A stretch of 64,000 nucleotides of DNA from Salegentibacter sp. 24 (GTDB lineage Bacteria > Bacteroidota > Bacteroidia > Flavobacteriales > Flavobacteriaceae). Position 1 is the first letter of the stretch. Each line of letters opens with the position of its first letter. The position numbers and the translations under genes were made by a program. Positions 44,867 to 53,423 of this stretch are shown in pieces. Under the pieces are notes generated by a model. That model saw only the letters and a program-made list of their open reading frames with translations. It was not told the origin of the DNA and searched no databases. The DNA lies in the NCBI RefSeq assembly GCF_004362395.1, contig NZ_SNWE01000001.1, positions 62,001-126,000 on the forward strand, read 5' to 3'.

Positions 44867-47341
44867 ATGAATAAAAAACAACTTACTCAAATCCCGGAGA
44901 ACTGGTTTTTAAAACAAAATTGGAAGTCTTTCGCTTTTCAAAGACAAACCTGGACAGCTTTTTTACAAGGAAAGAGCGGTCTTCTCAACGCGCCAACTGG
45001 AAGCGGAAAAACCTATGCTCTTTGGGTTCCAATTGTTTTGAATTATATAAAGAAAAATCCCAGTTATAAAACTACCCACAAAGCAGGCTTAAAAGCTATT
45101 TGGATTACGCCTCTACGGGCACTTTCAGTTGAAATTCAACAGGCGACAGAACGTTTTTCCAATGAAATTGAAAGCGGTTTAACAGTAGGGATCCGAACCG
45201 GCGATACGCCGCAGAAAATCCGTGCTACACAGAAAAAGTCCATGCCCGATTTGCTGATTACCACACCTGAAAGTTTGCAATTATTGCTTTCATCTAAAGA
45301 TTATCCAAAAACCTTTGAGCATCTAGATGCTGTAGTGGTTGATGAATGGCACGAACTTTTGGGAACAAAGCGTGGCGTTCAAATGGAATTGGCGCTATCC
45401 CGCTTAAAATCGGTTTCGGAAGATTTAAGAATTTGGGGAATTTCTGCAACAATAGGGAATTTAGAACAGGCACGGGAAGTTTTATTAGGTCCTGATTCGG
45501 AAGCTTTTCGAAACTCGATTTTGATTAAGGCTAATTTGAAAAAAAAAATTAGCGTGAAATCCATTATTCCCCAGAAAATGGATAAGTTTCCATGGCGCGG
45601 ACATTTGGGTTTGCATTTGATAGATGAGGTTGTGCCAATTATTAAAAGCTCGAAAACCACTTTATTATTTACCAATACCCGTTCTCAGTGCGAAATGTGG
45701 TTTCAAAAACTTATGATAAAGTACCCTGAGTTGGCAGGAGAAGTAGCAATGCACCACGGGAGTATCAACAAAGAAACTCGGTTATGGGTGGAACAGGCCA
45801 TTAGAAATGAAACTTTAAAAGCTGTTGTATGTACGTCTAGCCTTGATCTGGGTGTAGATTTTGCCCCTGTGGAAACTATTATACAGATTGGGGGACCAAA
45901 AGGTGTGGCACGTTTTTTACAAAGGGCTGGGAGAAGTGGACACCGACCCGGAAAAGAAAGTGTTATTCATTTTCTGCCGACCCACGCTATAGAACTTATT
46001 GAAGCTTCTGCTTTAAAAAAAGCGGTTAAAAAAACAGCAGTTGAAGACCGTATTCCATATTTGTTGAGTTTCGACGTTCTGGTACAATACCTTACCACCC
46101 TTGCTGTTGGTAATGGATTTTTCCCGAAGAAAATCTGGCCTGAAATTAAATCTACTTTTTGCTTTAATGCAATGACGGCAGACCAGTGGTTGTGGATTTT
46201 GAATTTTATTACTAAAGGCAGCCAAAGTTTGCAGGCTTATGATGAATATAAGAAAATTGAAATTGAAGAGGATGGGCGGTTCAAAGTGAATAGCCGTGGA
46301 ATTGCAATGCGTCACAGACTACAAATTGGTACGATTGTGAGCGATGCCGTTCTAAGTGTAAAATATCTGAAAGGCGGATATATCGGTACTATTGAAGAAT
46401 GGTTTATCTCCAAACTGACCATAGGCGATGTGTTTACTTTTGCTGGGAGAAATCTAGAATTGGTTAGGATCCAGAGTATGCAAGTTCTAGTACGAAAATC
46501 TAAGAGAAAAACTTCCAAAATACCCAGTTGGATGGGAGGTAGAATGTCTTTTTCAGCGCAAATGAGCAAACTGCTTCGAGAAGAAATGTATACAGCTGCT
46601 AATTCTATTGCTTCCACTAAAACCGTAAATTCATTAGAATTAAAAGCTTTGCGTCCCATTCTGGAAAGGCAAAAAAAAGAATCTATTATTCCGAATCAGG
46701 ATGAGTTCTTAATTGAAACTTTTAAAACCCGTGATGGACATCATGCTATTTTTTATCCTTTTGAAGGTCGTTTTGTACACGAGGCTTTGGGAAGTTTACT
46801 GGCTTACCGCATTAGCCTACTCTCACCAATATCTTTCAGCATTGCTTTTAACGATTATGGTTTTGAATTACTCTCTGATCAGAAGATGGATCTACAGCAA
46901 GTGTTGGATAATAATTTGTTTTCTACAACATATTTAATGGACGATCTATACAAAAGTTTAAACGCTACTGAGATGGCCCGGCGTAAATTTAGAGATATTG
47001 CTGTAATTGCCGGGATGGTTTTTACCGGTTATCCAACTCAACAAATTAAAAGTAAACACCTGCAAAGTAGTTCGCAGTTACTGTTCAGCGTTTTTAAAGA
47101 TTATGAAGAAGACAATTTATTGTACTTACAAGCTTTTAGGGAAACCTTTGAGCATCAATTAGAAGAAGGTCGACTTCGACAGGCTTTAGAGCGCATACAG
47201 AGTCAAAAAATAGTTTGGAAAAATTGTGAAAATCCTACGCCTTTTTCATTTCCTATTATTACTGATAGGCTTCGGGAAAAACTGTCTTCAGAAAAATTGG
47301 AAGATAGGATTAGAAAAATGTTGAAGAAGTTGGAAAATTAA
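44867..47341 (+). CDS. Ligase-associated DEXH-box helicase (Lhr-Core type)
   Basis: 824 aa, ATP-dependent 3'-5' helicase of the Lhr family. Walker A 'APTGSGKT' with Lys48, 'ITPLRALSVEIQQA', box II Asp159-Glu-Trp-His162 in 'VVDEWHELLGTKRG', 'WGISATIG', 'LLFTNTRSQCEMWFQKL' and 'QRAGRSGHRPG'. The C-terminal part has the winged-helix and Lhr core segments ('HRLQIGTIVSDAVLSVKYLKGG', 'FEGRFVHEALGSLLAYR'). The usual fourth partner, the PdeM phosphoesterase, does not follow; the end overlaps a convergent gene by 4 bases. Confidence 0.95.
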   Translation: MNKKQLTQIPENWFLKQNWKSFAFQRQTWTAFLQGKSGLLNAPTGSGKTYALWVPIVLNYIKKNPSYKTTHKAGLKAIWITPLRALSVEIQQATERFSNEIESGLTVGIRTGDTPQKIRATQKKSMPDLLITTPESLQLLLSSKDYPKTFEHLDAVVVDEWHELLGTKRGVQMELALSRLKSVSEDLRIWGISATIGNLEQAREVLLGPDSEAFRNSILIKANLKKKISVKSIIPQKMDKFPWRGHLGLHLIDEVVPIIKSSKTTLLFTNTRSQCEMWFQKLMIKYPELAGEVAMHHGSINKETRLWVEQAIRNETLKAVVCTSSLDLGVDFAPVETIIQIGGPKGVARFLQRAGRSGHRPGKESVIHFLPTHAIELIEASALKKAVKKTAVEDRIPYLLSFDVLVQYLTTLAVGNGFFPKKIWPEIKSTFCFNAMTADQWLWILNFITKGSQSLQAYDEYKKIEIEEDGRFKVNSRGIAMRHRLQIGTIVSDAVLSVKYLKGGYIGTIEEWFISKLTIGDVFTFAGRNLELVRIQSMQVLVRKSKRKTSKIPSWMGGRMSFSAQMSKLLREEMYTAANSIASTKTVNSLELKALRPILERQKKESIIPNQDEFLIETFKTRDGHHAIFYPFEGRFVHEALGSLLAYRISLLSPISFSIAFNDYGFELLSDQKMDLQQVLDNNLFSTTYLMDDLYKSLNATEMARRKFRDIAVIAGMVFTGYPTQQIKSKHLQSSSQLLFSVFKDYEEDNLLYLQAFRETFEHQLEEGRLRQALERIQSQKIVWKNCENPTPFSFPIITDRLREKLSSEKLEDRIRKMLKKLEN

Positions 47342-47847
47342 TTTCTTTCGTTTAATCTTTTAAGAATGGTGCTACGAACCACTTCGGTGGTAATTCCAAA
47401 AAGAACATGAGCTAAAAGCTCATTCATTTGCATCCTAATAGGGATTTCAGTAGGTTTAGGTTCCAGTCCCATAAGTGGAAAGGAGGTTTCGTGGGTAGTG
47501 ATCCAGGTAGAACTTCCAAGAATAATTCCGTCTTTCAATTTCAATAGGTCATCATCTCTTTTTCCATACCCGTATGCAGCACCAACACTAGCTCCTATTG
47601 GGAAATTCACTAATTGCTCAGCTAATTCTTCATTTTGAATGCTAATAGGAGAACCTATAATTTTGGTAGAAAGATCGTCTACGATTTTAATTTGGGCTGA
47701 GCGTTGTTCAATTTGCCGAACTGGTAAAAAGTGTTCTACTAGACTTTTTACGGCGGTACCGGCAAGTCCACCAATTATTCCGGCAACAAGTCCACGACCG
47801 GCTGCTGAGGAAAATGAATCTTTTTTAAGCAAAGTTTGTACCTTCAT
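47338..47847 (-). CDS. YagU family (DUF1440) protein
   Basis: 169 aa. The C-terminal stretch 'THETSFPLMGLEPKPTEIPIRMQMNELLAHVLFGITTEVVRSTI' matches the E. coli YagU segment with 'SFPLMGL' and the following amphipathic helix; the N-terminal part has a glycine-rich hydrophobic segment 'GRGLVAGIIGGLAGTAVKSLV'. YagU is an inner-membrane protein linked to acid tolerance; its mechanism is unknown. Convergent with the helicase, overlapping its stop by 4 bases. Confidence 0.75.
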   Translation of the reverse strand: MKVQTLLKKDSFSSAAGRGLVAGIIGGLAGTAVKSLVEHFLPVRQIEQRSAQIKIVDDLSTKIIGSPISIQNEELAEQLVNFPIGASVGAAYGYGKRDDDLLKLKDGIILGSSTWITTHETSFPLMGLEPKPTEIPIRMQMNELLAHVLFGITTEVVRSTILKRLNERN

Positions 47848-47935
47848 AAAACAATTTTACAGTTTAAAGCTATCCATTATAAGATTTATCCACAATTGTT
47901 TAACAAGGATTTAGCAGCATAAAATTAAAATTTGC

Positions 47936-47943
47936 TAATTTTG
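47936..47943 (+). promoter_or_regulatory. -7 box of the nitrilase gene, nearly touching the start codon
   Basis: TAATTTTG fits TAnnTTTG exactly and ends only 3 bases before the ATG at 47947, so the transcript would be leaderless. Confidence 0.4.
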
Positions 47944-47946
47944 GGT

Positions 47947-48726
47947 ATGGCACAAAAATTAAATACTGTCCTGATCCAGCCAAATTTGAAATGGGAGGAT
48001 CCCCAGGCAAATCGAAGTTTGTTTTCAAAAGAAATTAAGGCACTATCGGAAGATACAGATCTCATTATTCTTCCGGAAATGTTTACCACTGGTTTTAGTA
48101 TGAATGCGAGAAAATTGGCTGAAAAAACCGATGGTTTGACCTTGCAGTGGATGCGTGAAATGGCGAAATTAAAAGAATCCGCGGTGACCGGAAGTGTCAT
48201 TATTACTGATGATGGGAATTTTTATAACCGGCTTTTTTTTGTTTTCCCTGATGGAAGTTATGATATTTATGATAAACGTCACACTTTTACTTTAGCCAAA
48301 GAAGATCAAACTTACACGGCTGGAAAAGAACGTCTTATAGTGCATTATAAAGGATGGAAAATTTGTCCTCTGGTTTGTTATGATTTACGTTTCCCGGTAT
48401 TTTCCAGGAATGATAAAGATTATGATCTATTAATTTATGTTGCCAACTGGCCAAGCAAAAGAGTTTTTGCGTGGGATACCCTTTTAAAGGCTCGGGCAAT
48501 TGAGAATATGAGTTATTGTATTGGTGTAAATCGTACCGGAAATGACGGCGATGGTTATCAATACAACGGACATACCGCAGCTTACGATTGTTTGGGTCAG
48601 AATATAAGTGACCTTGATATCGAAGAACCTTTTGTCAAGGAAGTTAAATTAGACAAAACGCATTTAGAAGAAACTCGCAGTCATTTAAAATTTCTTCAAG
48701 ATCGGGATGAGTTTATTCTAAAATAA
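47947..48726 (+). CDS. Carbon-nitrogen hydrolase, omega-amidase (YafV/Nit2)-like
   Basis: Nitrilase superfamily, about 259 aa. The catalytic Glu ('IILPEMFTTGFS'), Lys ('IYDKRHTFTLA') and Cys ('PLVCYDLRFPVF') are present. The closest subgroup is the omega-amidase type that hydrolyses 2-oxoglutaramate or 2-oxosuccinamate formed by transamination, a metabolite repair role. I start at ATG 47947; an upstream TTG adds 5 residues and would overlap the -7 box. Its end overlaps the convergent lipoprotein gene by 14 bases. Confidence 0.9.
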   Translation: MAQKLNTVLIQPNLKWEDPQANRSLFSKEIKALSEDTDLIILPEMFTTGFSMNARKLAEKTDGLTLQWMREMAKLKESAVTGSVIITDDGNFYNRLFFVFPDGSYDIYDKRHTFTLAKEDQTYTAGKERLIVHYKGWKICPLVCYDLRFPVFSRNDKDYDLLIYVANWPSKRVFAWDTLLKARAIENMSYCIGVNRTGNDGDGYQYNGHTAAYDCLGQNISDLDIEEPFVKEVKLDKTHLEETRSHLKFLQDRDEFILK

Positions 48727-50326
48727 AGGTTTCAGGCATATCCCAGTTAGACCTTACATTTATTGTATCTTGATAATATTGTATTTCCTCCGGCTGAATT
48801 CTTTTTAAATAATCCCCGGTATCCCATTTCTGATTTTCATTTTCATCAAAAATCACTCTAATAAGATATTCTGCAGGGTTAAGAAACCTGAAATGAAAAT
48901 TGCTGTCTCCGTTAGAATATTTTTCGGCCATTACCTCTCCTTTTTCATTTGTGAGTTGCACAAGTATGGGATACCGATCAACATTTTGAAGGTTTAAAAT
49001 TATACTTCCATAATCTGCATAAGATTTGGTATTTAAACTTTGTTGAATAGTATCATTGGTTGTTTTAAAAAGATCGGTAATTGCTCCGGGCAATGCAGTA
49101 ACCAAATAATCAGTGCTTTCCGATTTTTCAAAAGAAATAATAATTTCATTTTCCAGGGGTCGCATTTCAGCATTAAAAGGAATTAAAACAGAATCTTTAT
49201 CGCGAATACTTATTAATTCGGAGTTAATATCCGTGATCGGTGTATTGGCTTTAAATTTAAAATTCTGTTCGAACTCAATTCCTCCGGAAGGTTCTGTGGT
49301 TACATTAAGCGAATCACGGGGTTCTTCACCAATCTTCGTAAAAAGCGTGTCTCGCCCTGAAGGACTTAGAACTTCAAAAGAAAGGCTGTCATTTTCGGGT
49401 CTAATATTATACCAGTAATACAAGGTGTCAGTTTTGGCGTCCTTTACAATTCTGGACTGGAAACCTTCAGGCTTTGGAGTTAACAGGTTGATTTCTACGC
49501 TATCAATTCCTTTGCTACCTTCATATCCAAAAAGAATTTGATTTCCTTTGAGCAATTTAGGCCTTTGTGCTTCAAATGGTAGTTTTTCCTTAAAAATGGT
49601 GATTTTATAGGTAGAATCTGTCGGGAGGGTAATGTAATCTTTTATAAAACCTATTTTTTCAGACTTAGGGTCAAAATTGTAATTATCGTTTTTATCTTCA
49701 ACGGCAAGAATTTGATAAGTACCTTCTTTGAGATTTTCCATTTCAAAATTCACCGTACTATCTAAAGTATATGTTATATAACGCGGAGTTTCTTTAAAAA
49801 CTAGGGAATCTGAAAAAGTAGAGTCCACTTCGTATAAAAAAATAGAGATAAATTCTGAAGGAGCTTTTAGGTAAGCATCTTTAATAGTTCCGGAAATTTC
49901 CAAGGAATCTAAATAATCTCCAGTAGAAAATACATATTTAAAATAAGGTAGTGGATTGCCTTCGTTATTATCTACAATACTTTTTCCAAAATTGATAGTA
50001 TAGGTGGTATTTTTTTGAAGGGAATCCAAATTTTGAATACGAATATCTTTTCGGGCTGTTCCCATAGGTATTATACTGGGGCGGGGTTCTATGGGCGGTG
50101 AAATCACAATTTGCTGTCGAGCGTCCTCTAGTTTAATATACTCGTCAAAGAATATCCTTATTTCCTCTGCAGTGAAATTAGTGTTGTAGTTTTCAGGATT
50201 TGCTCTTAAAAATGTTGGTGGCTCTTCGTCTTCAGGACCACCTTCCGGCATACCCTTTTTGGCGCATTGCACGCAAAGCAGGACTAAAACGGCAACAAGT
50301 AAAACTCCTGGGATTCTTTTTAGCAT
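48713..50326 (-). CDS. Lipoprotein with N-terminal Ig-like (Big_5) domain
   Basis: 537 aa with a lipoprotein signal peptide (acylation at about Cys21) and the flavobacterial motif 'KKGMPEGGPEDEEPPTF'. Residues about 35-135 form a bacterial Ig-like Big_5 domain ('EEIRIFFDEYIKLEDARQQIVISPP' to 'LQKNTTYTINFGKSIVDNNEG'). Two segments resemble carrier-type beta domains ('YQILAVEDKNDNYNFDPKSEKIGFI', 'YLIRVIFDENENQKWDTGDYL'). It is conserved in flavobacteria; function unknown, probably at the cell surface or periplasm. Confidence 0.83.
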   Translation of the reverse strand: MLKRIPGVLLVAVLVLLCVQCAKKGMPEGGPEDEEPPTFLRANPENYNTNFTAEEIRIFFDEYIKLEDARQQIVISPPIEPRPSIIPMGTARKDIRIQNLDSLQKNTTYTINFGKSIVDNNEGNPLPYFKYVFSTGDYLDSLEISGTIKDAYLKAPSEFISIFLYEVDSTFSDSLVFKETPRYITYTLDSTVNFEMENLKEGTYQILAVEDKNDNYNFDPKSEKIGFIKDYITLPTDSTYKITIFKEKLPFEAQRPKLLKGNQILFGYEGSKGIDSVEINLLTPKPEGFQSRIVKDAKTDTLYYWYNIRPENDSLSFEVLSPSGRDTLFTKIGEEPRDSLNVTTEPSGGIEFEQNFKFKANTPITDINSELISIRDKDSVLIPFNAEMRPLENEIIISFEKSESTDYLVTALPGAITDLFKTTNDTIQQSLNTKSYADYGSIILNLQNVDRYPILVQLTNEKGEVMAEKYSNGDSNFHFRFLNPAEYLIRVIFDENENQKWDTGDYLKRIQPEEIQYYQDTINVRSNWDMPETFILE

Positions 50327-50733
50327 ATTTTAAAAATGAAATCTTATAACAAAGAAACAATTATTTTAGATTTTATAATACAATCGGCCTGGAAATGAAT
50401 GTTAGTGATAGTAAATTTGGCATTTTAAAAAGTTGATCATTTATTGCTCGAGGAAAGGGGTCGGACCAAATTTTATTATATAAAACAAGCTTGTGATTCG
50501 TAGCGAAGCATGTCTCCATACTTTTCCCCTGGCATTCTCGTTATCAGAATAAAACCGGAGATTGATAATTCCTGGAGACAGCAGCTTTAATTACTTGTTT
50601 ACCCTTTATTAAAGCATTGTTCCAGCAACTGTGCATTTTTGGATAGAATAAAAGGCTAAACCGTGAAACATTTGTTAAGTCCTCGTATTTTAACTTAAAA
50701 ATCTCCTAAATTTACAAACAAAATTCTTTTAAT
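50327..50733. other. Divergent intergenic region, no gene seen
   Basis: Spacer between the minus-strand lipoprotein gene and the plus-strand coiled-coil gene. It should hold promoters for both. On the plus strand TAAATTTA (about 50707-50714) is a weak -7 candidate. No repeat or RNA element is recognisable. Confidence 0.45.
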
Positions 50734-51618
50734 ATGATGACCGAAAAGAAAAATAACACTGCGCTTAAAATATTGACCGGAGTTTTAGCTGTGGCCTTAT
50801 TGGCCTTAGGTATTTATACAATTAAATTTTACAATGAGGAAAAGGAAAATAGAGCTATCCTGACTAAAGAAAAAGAGGTTATTGAAGATGAACTTAATGA
50901 TTTGATTATTAAATACGACGAGGCGATCGCAGAGAATCAGATTATGGATCAAAATCTTGTGGATGCACGAGATAGAATAGAGCGCTTACTCGATTCTGTA
51001 GAAGATAATGAGGCTAATCTTTTGCTAATTTCGCGGTATAGAAGAGAAATTGGCAATCTTAAAGCTGAAAAGGAACGATTGTTTAGAGTGGTAGATAGCT
51101 TGAATCGTCAAAACCAGATGATGTCTCAAACTTTAGATAGTACAAATGTAATTTTACAAGAAAAAACCCGTTTATCGGATTCCTTACAAGATACCAACCA
51201 GGACCTTTCCAATAAGGTAGACCTTGCAGCACAGCTTAAAATAACAAACCTTCGTGGAGAAGGTGTTATTGTTAGAAATAGTGGGAAATTGGTAGAAAAC
51301 GATCGAACCGGAAGGATAGATCAGGTACGGACTTGCTTTACCATAACTGCCAACGATCTTGCTGGTCCCGGAGAAAGGGATATGTATGTGCAGGTCTATA
51401 ATCCGGAGAATGAACTGGTAGGCGATCAAATTGTGGTAGAGCACGAGGGCGGTCCTATGGTGTATAGCGCAGCTTCAAAAGTATATTATGAGAATAATGA
51501 GCTAGATGTTTGTTTGCTGGCCAATACAAATGAAGATAAATTATTGGAGGGTACCTATAAAGTATATGTTTATGCAAATGCAACTTTACTGGGAACAGCC
51601 TCTTTTAACCTAAAATAA
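50734..51618 (+). CDS. Membrane-anchored coiled-coil protein, unknown function
   Basis: 294 aa. A short cytoplasmic N-terminus is followed by one transmembrane helix (about residues 11-30, 'ILTGVLAVALLALGIYTI'). A long coiled coil (about 33-160) is rich in Glu, Lys, Leu and Asn, with heptad-like runs, and leads to a C-terminal globular beta domain (about 165-294) containing 'ITNLRGEGVIVRNSGKLVEN', 'TCFTITANDLAGPGERDMYVQVYNP' and 'GTYKVYVYANATLLGTASFNLK'. The architecture suggests a periplasmic spacer or scaffold. Some databases name relatives after ParA or SMC from coil similarity alone; I see no ATPase motif. Its own strong terminator follows. Confidence 0.75.
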   Translation: MMTEKKNNTALKILTGVLAVALLALGIYTIKFYNEEKENRAILTKEKEVIEDELNDLIIKYDEAIAENQIMDQNLVDARDRIERLLDSVEDNEANLLLISRYRREIGNLKAEKERLFRVVDSLNRQNQMMSQTLDSTNVILQEKTRLSDSLQDTNQDLSNKVDLAAQLKITNLRGEGVIVRNSGKLVENDRTGRIDQVRTCFTITANDLAGPGERDMYVQVYNPENELVGDQIVVEHEGGPMVYSAASKVYYENNELDVCLLANTNEDKLLEGTYKVYVYANATLLGTASFNLK

Positions 51619-51640
51619 TTAAAAACCTAAAAATCAAAGG

Positions 51641-51671
51641 CCGCCCTGCTATATATCAGGGCGGTTTTTTT
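51641..51671 (+). terminator. Strong Rho-independent terminator before glyS
   Basis: CCGCCCTG (51641-51648) pairs perfectly with CAGGGCGG (51657-51664) across an 8-base loop, followed by seven T. Its T-run runs straight into the -7 box of the glycyl-tRNA synthetase gene. Confidence 0.93.
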
Positions 51672-51678
51672 ATTTTTG
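51671..51678 (+). promoter_or_regulatory. -7 box of glyS, fused to the upstream terminator
   Basis: TATTTTTG fits TAnnTTTG and ends 4 bases before the ATG; its first T is the last T of the upstream terminator. Only 11 bases separate the terminator T-run from the glyS start. Confidence 0.4.
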
Positions 51679-51682
51679 TGCT

Positions 51683-53221
51683 ATGGCAAAACAAGAAGAC
51701 TTTTTTAAAAATGTAATATCCCATGCGAAAGAGTATGGGTATATTTTTGCATCAAGTGAAATATACGACGGCCTTAGTGCTGTTTACGATTATGGGCAAA
51801 ACGGAGCGGAATTAAAGAGGAATATCAAGGAATACTGGTGGAAAAGTATGGTGCAGTTGCACCAGAATATAGTAGGATTGGATGCGGCAATTTTAATGCA
51901 TCCAACTACCTGGAAGGCCTCTGGACACGTGGACGCCTTTAACGATCCATTAATTGATAATAAAGATTCTAAAAAGCGGTATCGTGCGGATGTCTTGGTT
52001 GAAGATTTTGCAGAAAAGATAAATCAAAAAGCTCAGAAAGAAATCGCAAAAGCAAGGAAGCGTTTTGGTGAGAAATTTGACGAAGAAGAGTTTATAACTA
52101 CCAATCCCCGGGTTATTCGCTATAAAAAAGAAGAAAAGAAAATTCTAGAGCGACTTGCGAAATCACTTACTGATGAGAATTTAGCTGATGTGAAGGCGTT
52201 AATTGAAGAGCTGGAAATCGCTTGTCCCGAAACAGGTTCTAGAAACTGGACTGATGTTAAACAGTTCAATTTGATGTTTGGAACCAAATTAGGAGCTTCA
52301 GCTGATTCTGCTACTGATTTGTATTTACGGCCTGAAACCGCCCAGGGAATTTTTGTAAATTTTTCTAACGTACAAAAAACTGGAAGGATGAAAATTCCTT
52401 TTGGAATTGCTCAGATAGGAAAAGCTTTCAGAAATGAAATAGTAGCCAGACAATTTATATTTCGCCAGCGAGAATTCGAACAGATGGAGATGCAATTTTT
52501 TGTACGTCCTGGTGAAGAATTAAAATGGTTTGAGCACTGGAAAGAAACGCGTCAGAAATGGCACACTTCCCTAGGCTTAGGTGAAGAAAATTATCGTTTC
52601 CATGACCATGAAAAAATGGCGCATTATGCCAATGCCGCTACCGATATTGAGTTTAATTTCCCCTTTGGTTTTAAAGAACTCGAAGGAATCCACTCTAGAA
52701 CAGATTTTGACCTGAAGGCACACGAAGAACATTCGGGAAAGAAATTGCGTTTTTATGATCCCGAGCTAAAGGAGAATTACGTTCCTTATGTAATTGAAAC
52801 TTCTATTGGTTTAGACCGAATGTTTTTAGCCGTTTTTTCAGCTTCATTAAAAGAAGAGGAACTTGAAGGCGGGACCACTAGAACGGTCTTGAAATTACCC
52901 GCAGTCCTTGCTCCCACCAAAGCTGCAGTGCTTCCTTTAGTTAAAAAAGATGGGTTACCAGAACTTGCTCAGGAAATTATAGAAGAACTGAAATGGGATT
53001 TCAGGGTGCAATATGATGAAAAAGATGCTATTGGGCGAAGATATCGCAGACAAGATGCAGCAGGAACCCCGCTTTGTATCACTGTAGATCATGATTCTTT
53101 AGAGGACAAACAAGTTACTGTGCGTTACCGGGATACTATGGAGCAGAAACGTGTTTCCATTACAGAATTAAAAGAACTCATTCAACAGGAAGTTGATTTT
53201 AAGGCTTGGATGAAAAAGTAA
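51683..53221 (+). CDS. glyS: Glycine-tRNA ligase, homodimeric (eukaryote-like) type
   Basis: Charges tRNA-Gly. 512 aa, class II, the single-chain alpha2 type. 'GYIFASSEIYDGLSAVYDYGQNG', 'WWKSMVQLHQNIVGLDAAILMHPTTWKASGHVDAFNDPL', motif 2 'GIAQIGKAFRNEIVARQFIFRQREFEQMEMQFF', then 'YVPYVIETSIGLDRMFLAV' (motif 3) and an anticodon-binding domain from about 400 ('LPAVLAPTKAAVLPLVKKD'). Monocistronic by context. Confidence 0.97.
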   Translation: MAKQEDFFKNVISHAKEYGYIFASSEIYDGLSAVYDYGQNGAELKRNIKEYWWKSMVQLHQNIVGLDAAILMHPTTWKASGHVDAFNDPLIDNKDSKKRYRADVLVEDFAEKINQKAQKEIAKARKRFGEKFDEEEFITTNPRVIRYKKEEKKILERLAKSLTDENLADVKALIEELEIACPETGSRNWTDVKQFNLMFGTKLGASADSATDLYLRPETAQGIFVNFSNVQKTGRMKIPFGIAQIGKAFRNEIVARQFIFRQREFEQMEMQFFVRPGEELKWFEHWKETRQKWHTSLGLGEENYRFHDHEKMAHYANAATDIEFNFPFGFKELEGIHSRTDFDLKAHEEHSGKKLRFYDPELKENYVPYVIETSIGLDRMFLAVFSASLKEEELEGGTTRTVLKLPAVLAPTKAAVLPLVKKDGLPELAQEIIEELKWDFRVQYDEKDAIGRRYRRQDAAGTPLCITVDHDSLEDKQVTVRYRDTMEQKRVSITELKELIQQEVDFKAWMKK

Positions 53222-53331
53222 AAAATAGTATTTATTTTTTGTTTTTATTCATAAGTATGTCATAGGTTGGATTGCATATTTTTTTGAATAATAATAATCT
53301 TCGCATTTTTAGAAATAGTATTTATTTTAAT

Positions 53332-53371
53332 AAAGGAGTGGTTAATTAACTTAATCGCTCCTTTTGTTTTA
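53332..53371 (+). terminator. Rho-independent terminator upstream of the T9SS gene
   Basis: AAAGGAGTG (53332-53340) pairs with CGCTCCTTT (53356-53364), with one G-T pair; the loop itself contains the palindrome GTTAATTAAC. It is followed by TTTTGTTTT. It would end glyS transcription 110 bases after its stop. Confidence 0.8.
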
Positions 53372-53423
53372 GATAAGCATGGAATCATTATTTTTAGATT
53401 GTAAAAGAAGAAGTCGCATAAAA

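Noticed and set aside
42103-47341. Helicase-nuclease-ligase cluster as an anti-phage defence island
   Set aside because: The three genes match the known ligase-associated DNA damage response cassette, and the surrounding genes are housekeeping with no mobile or phage genes.
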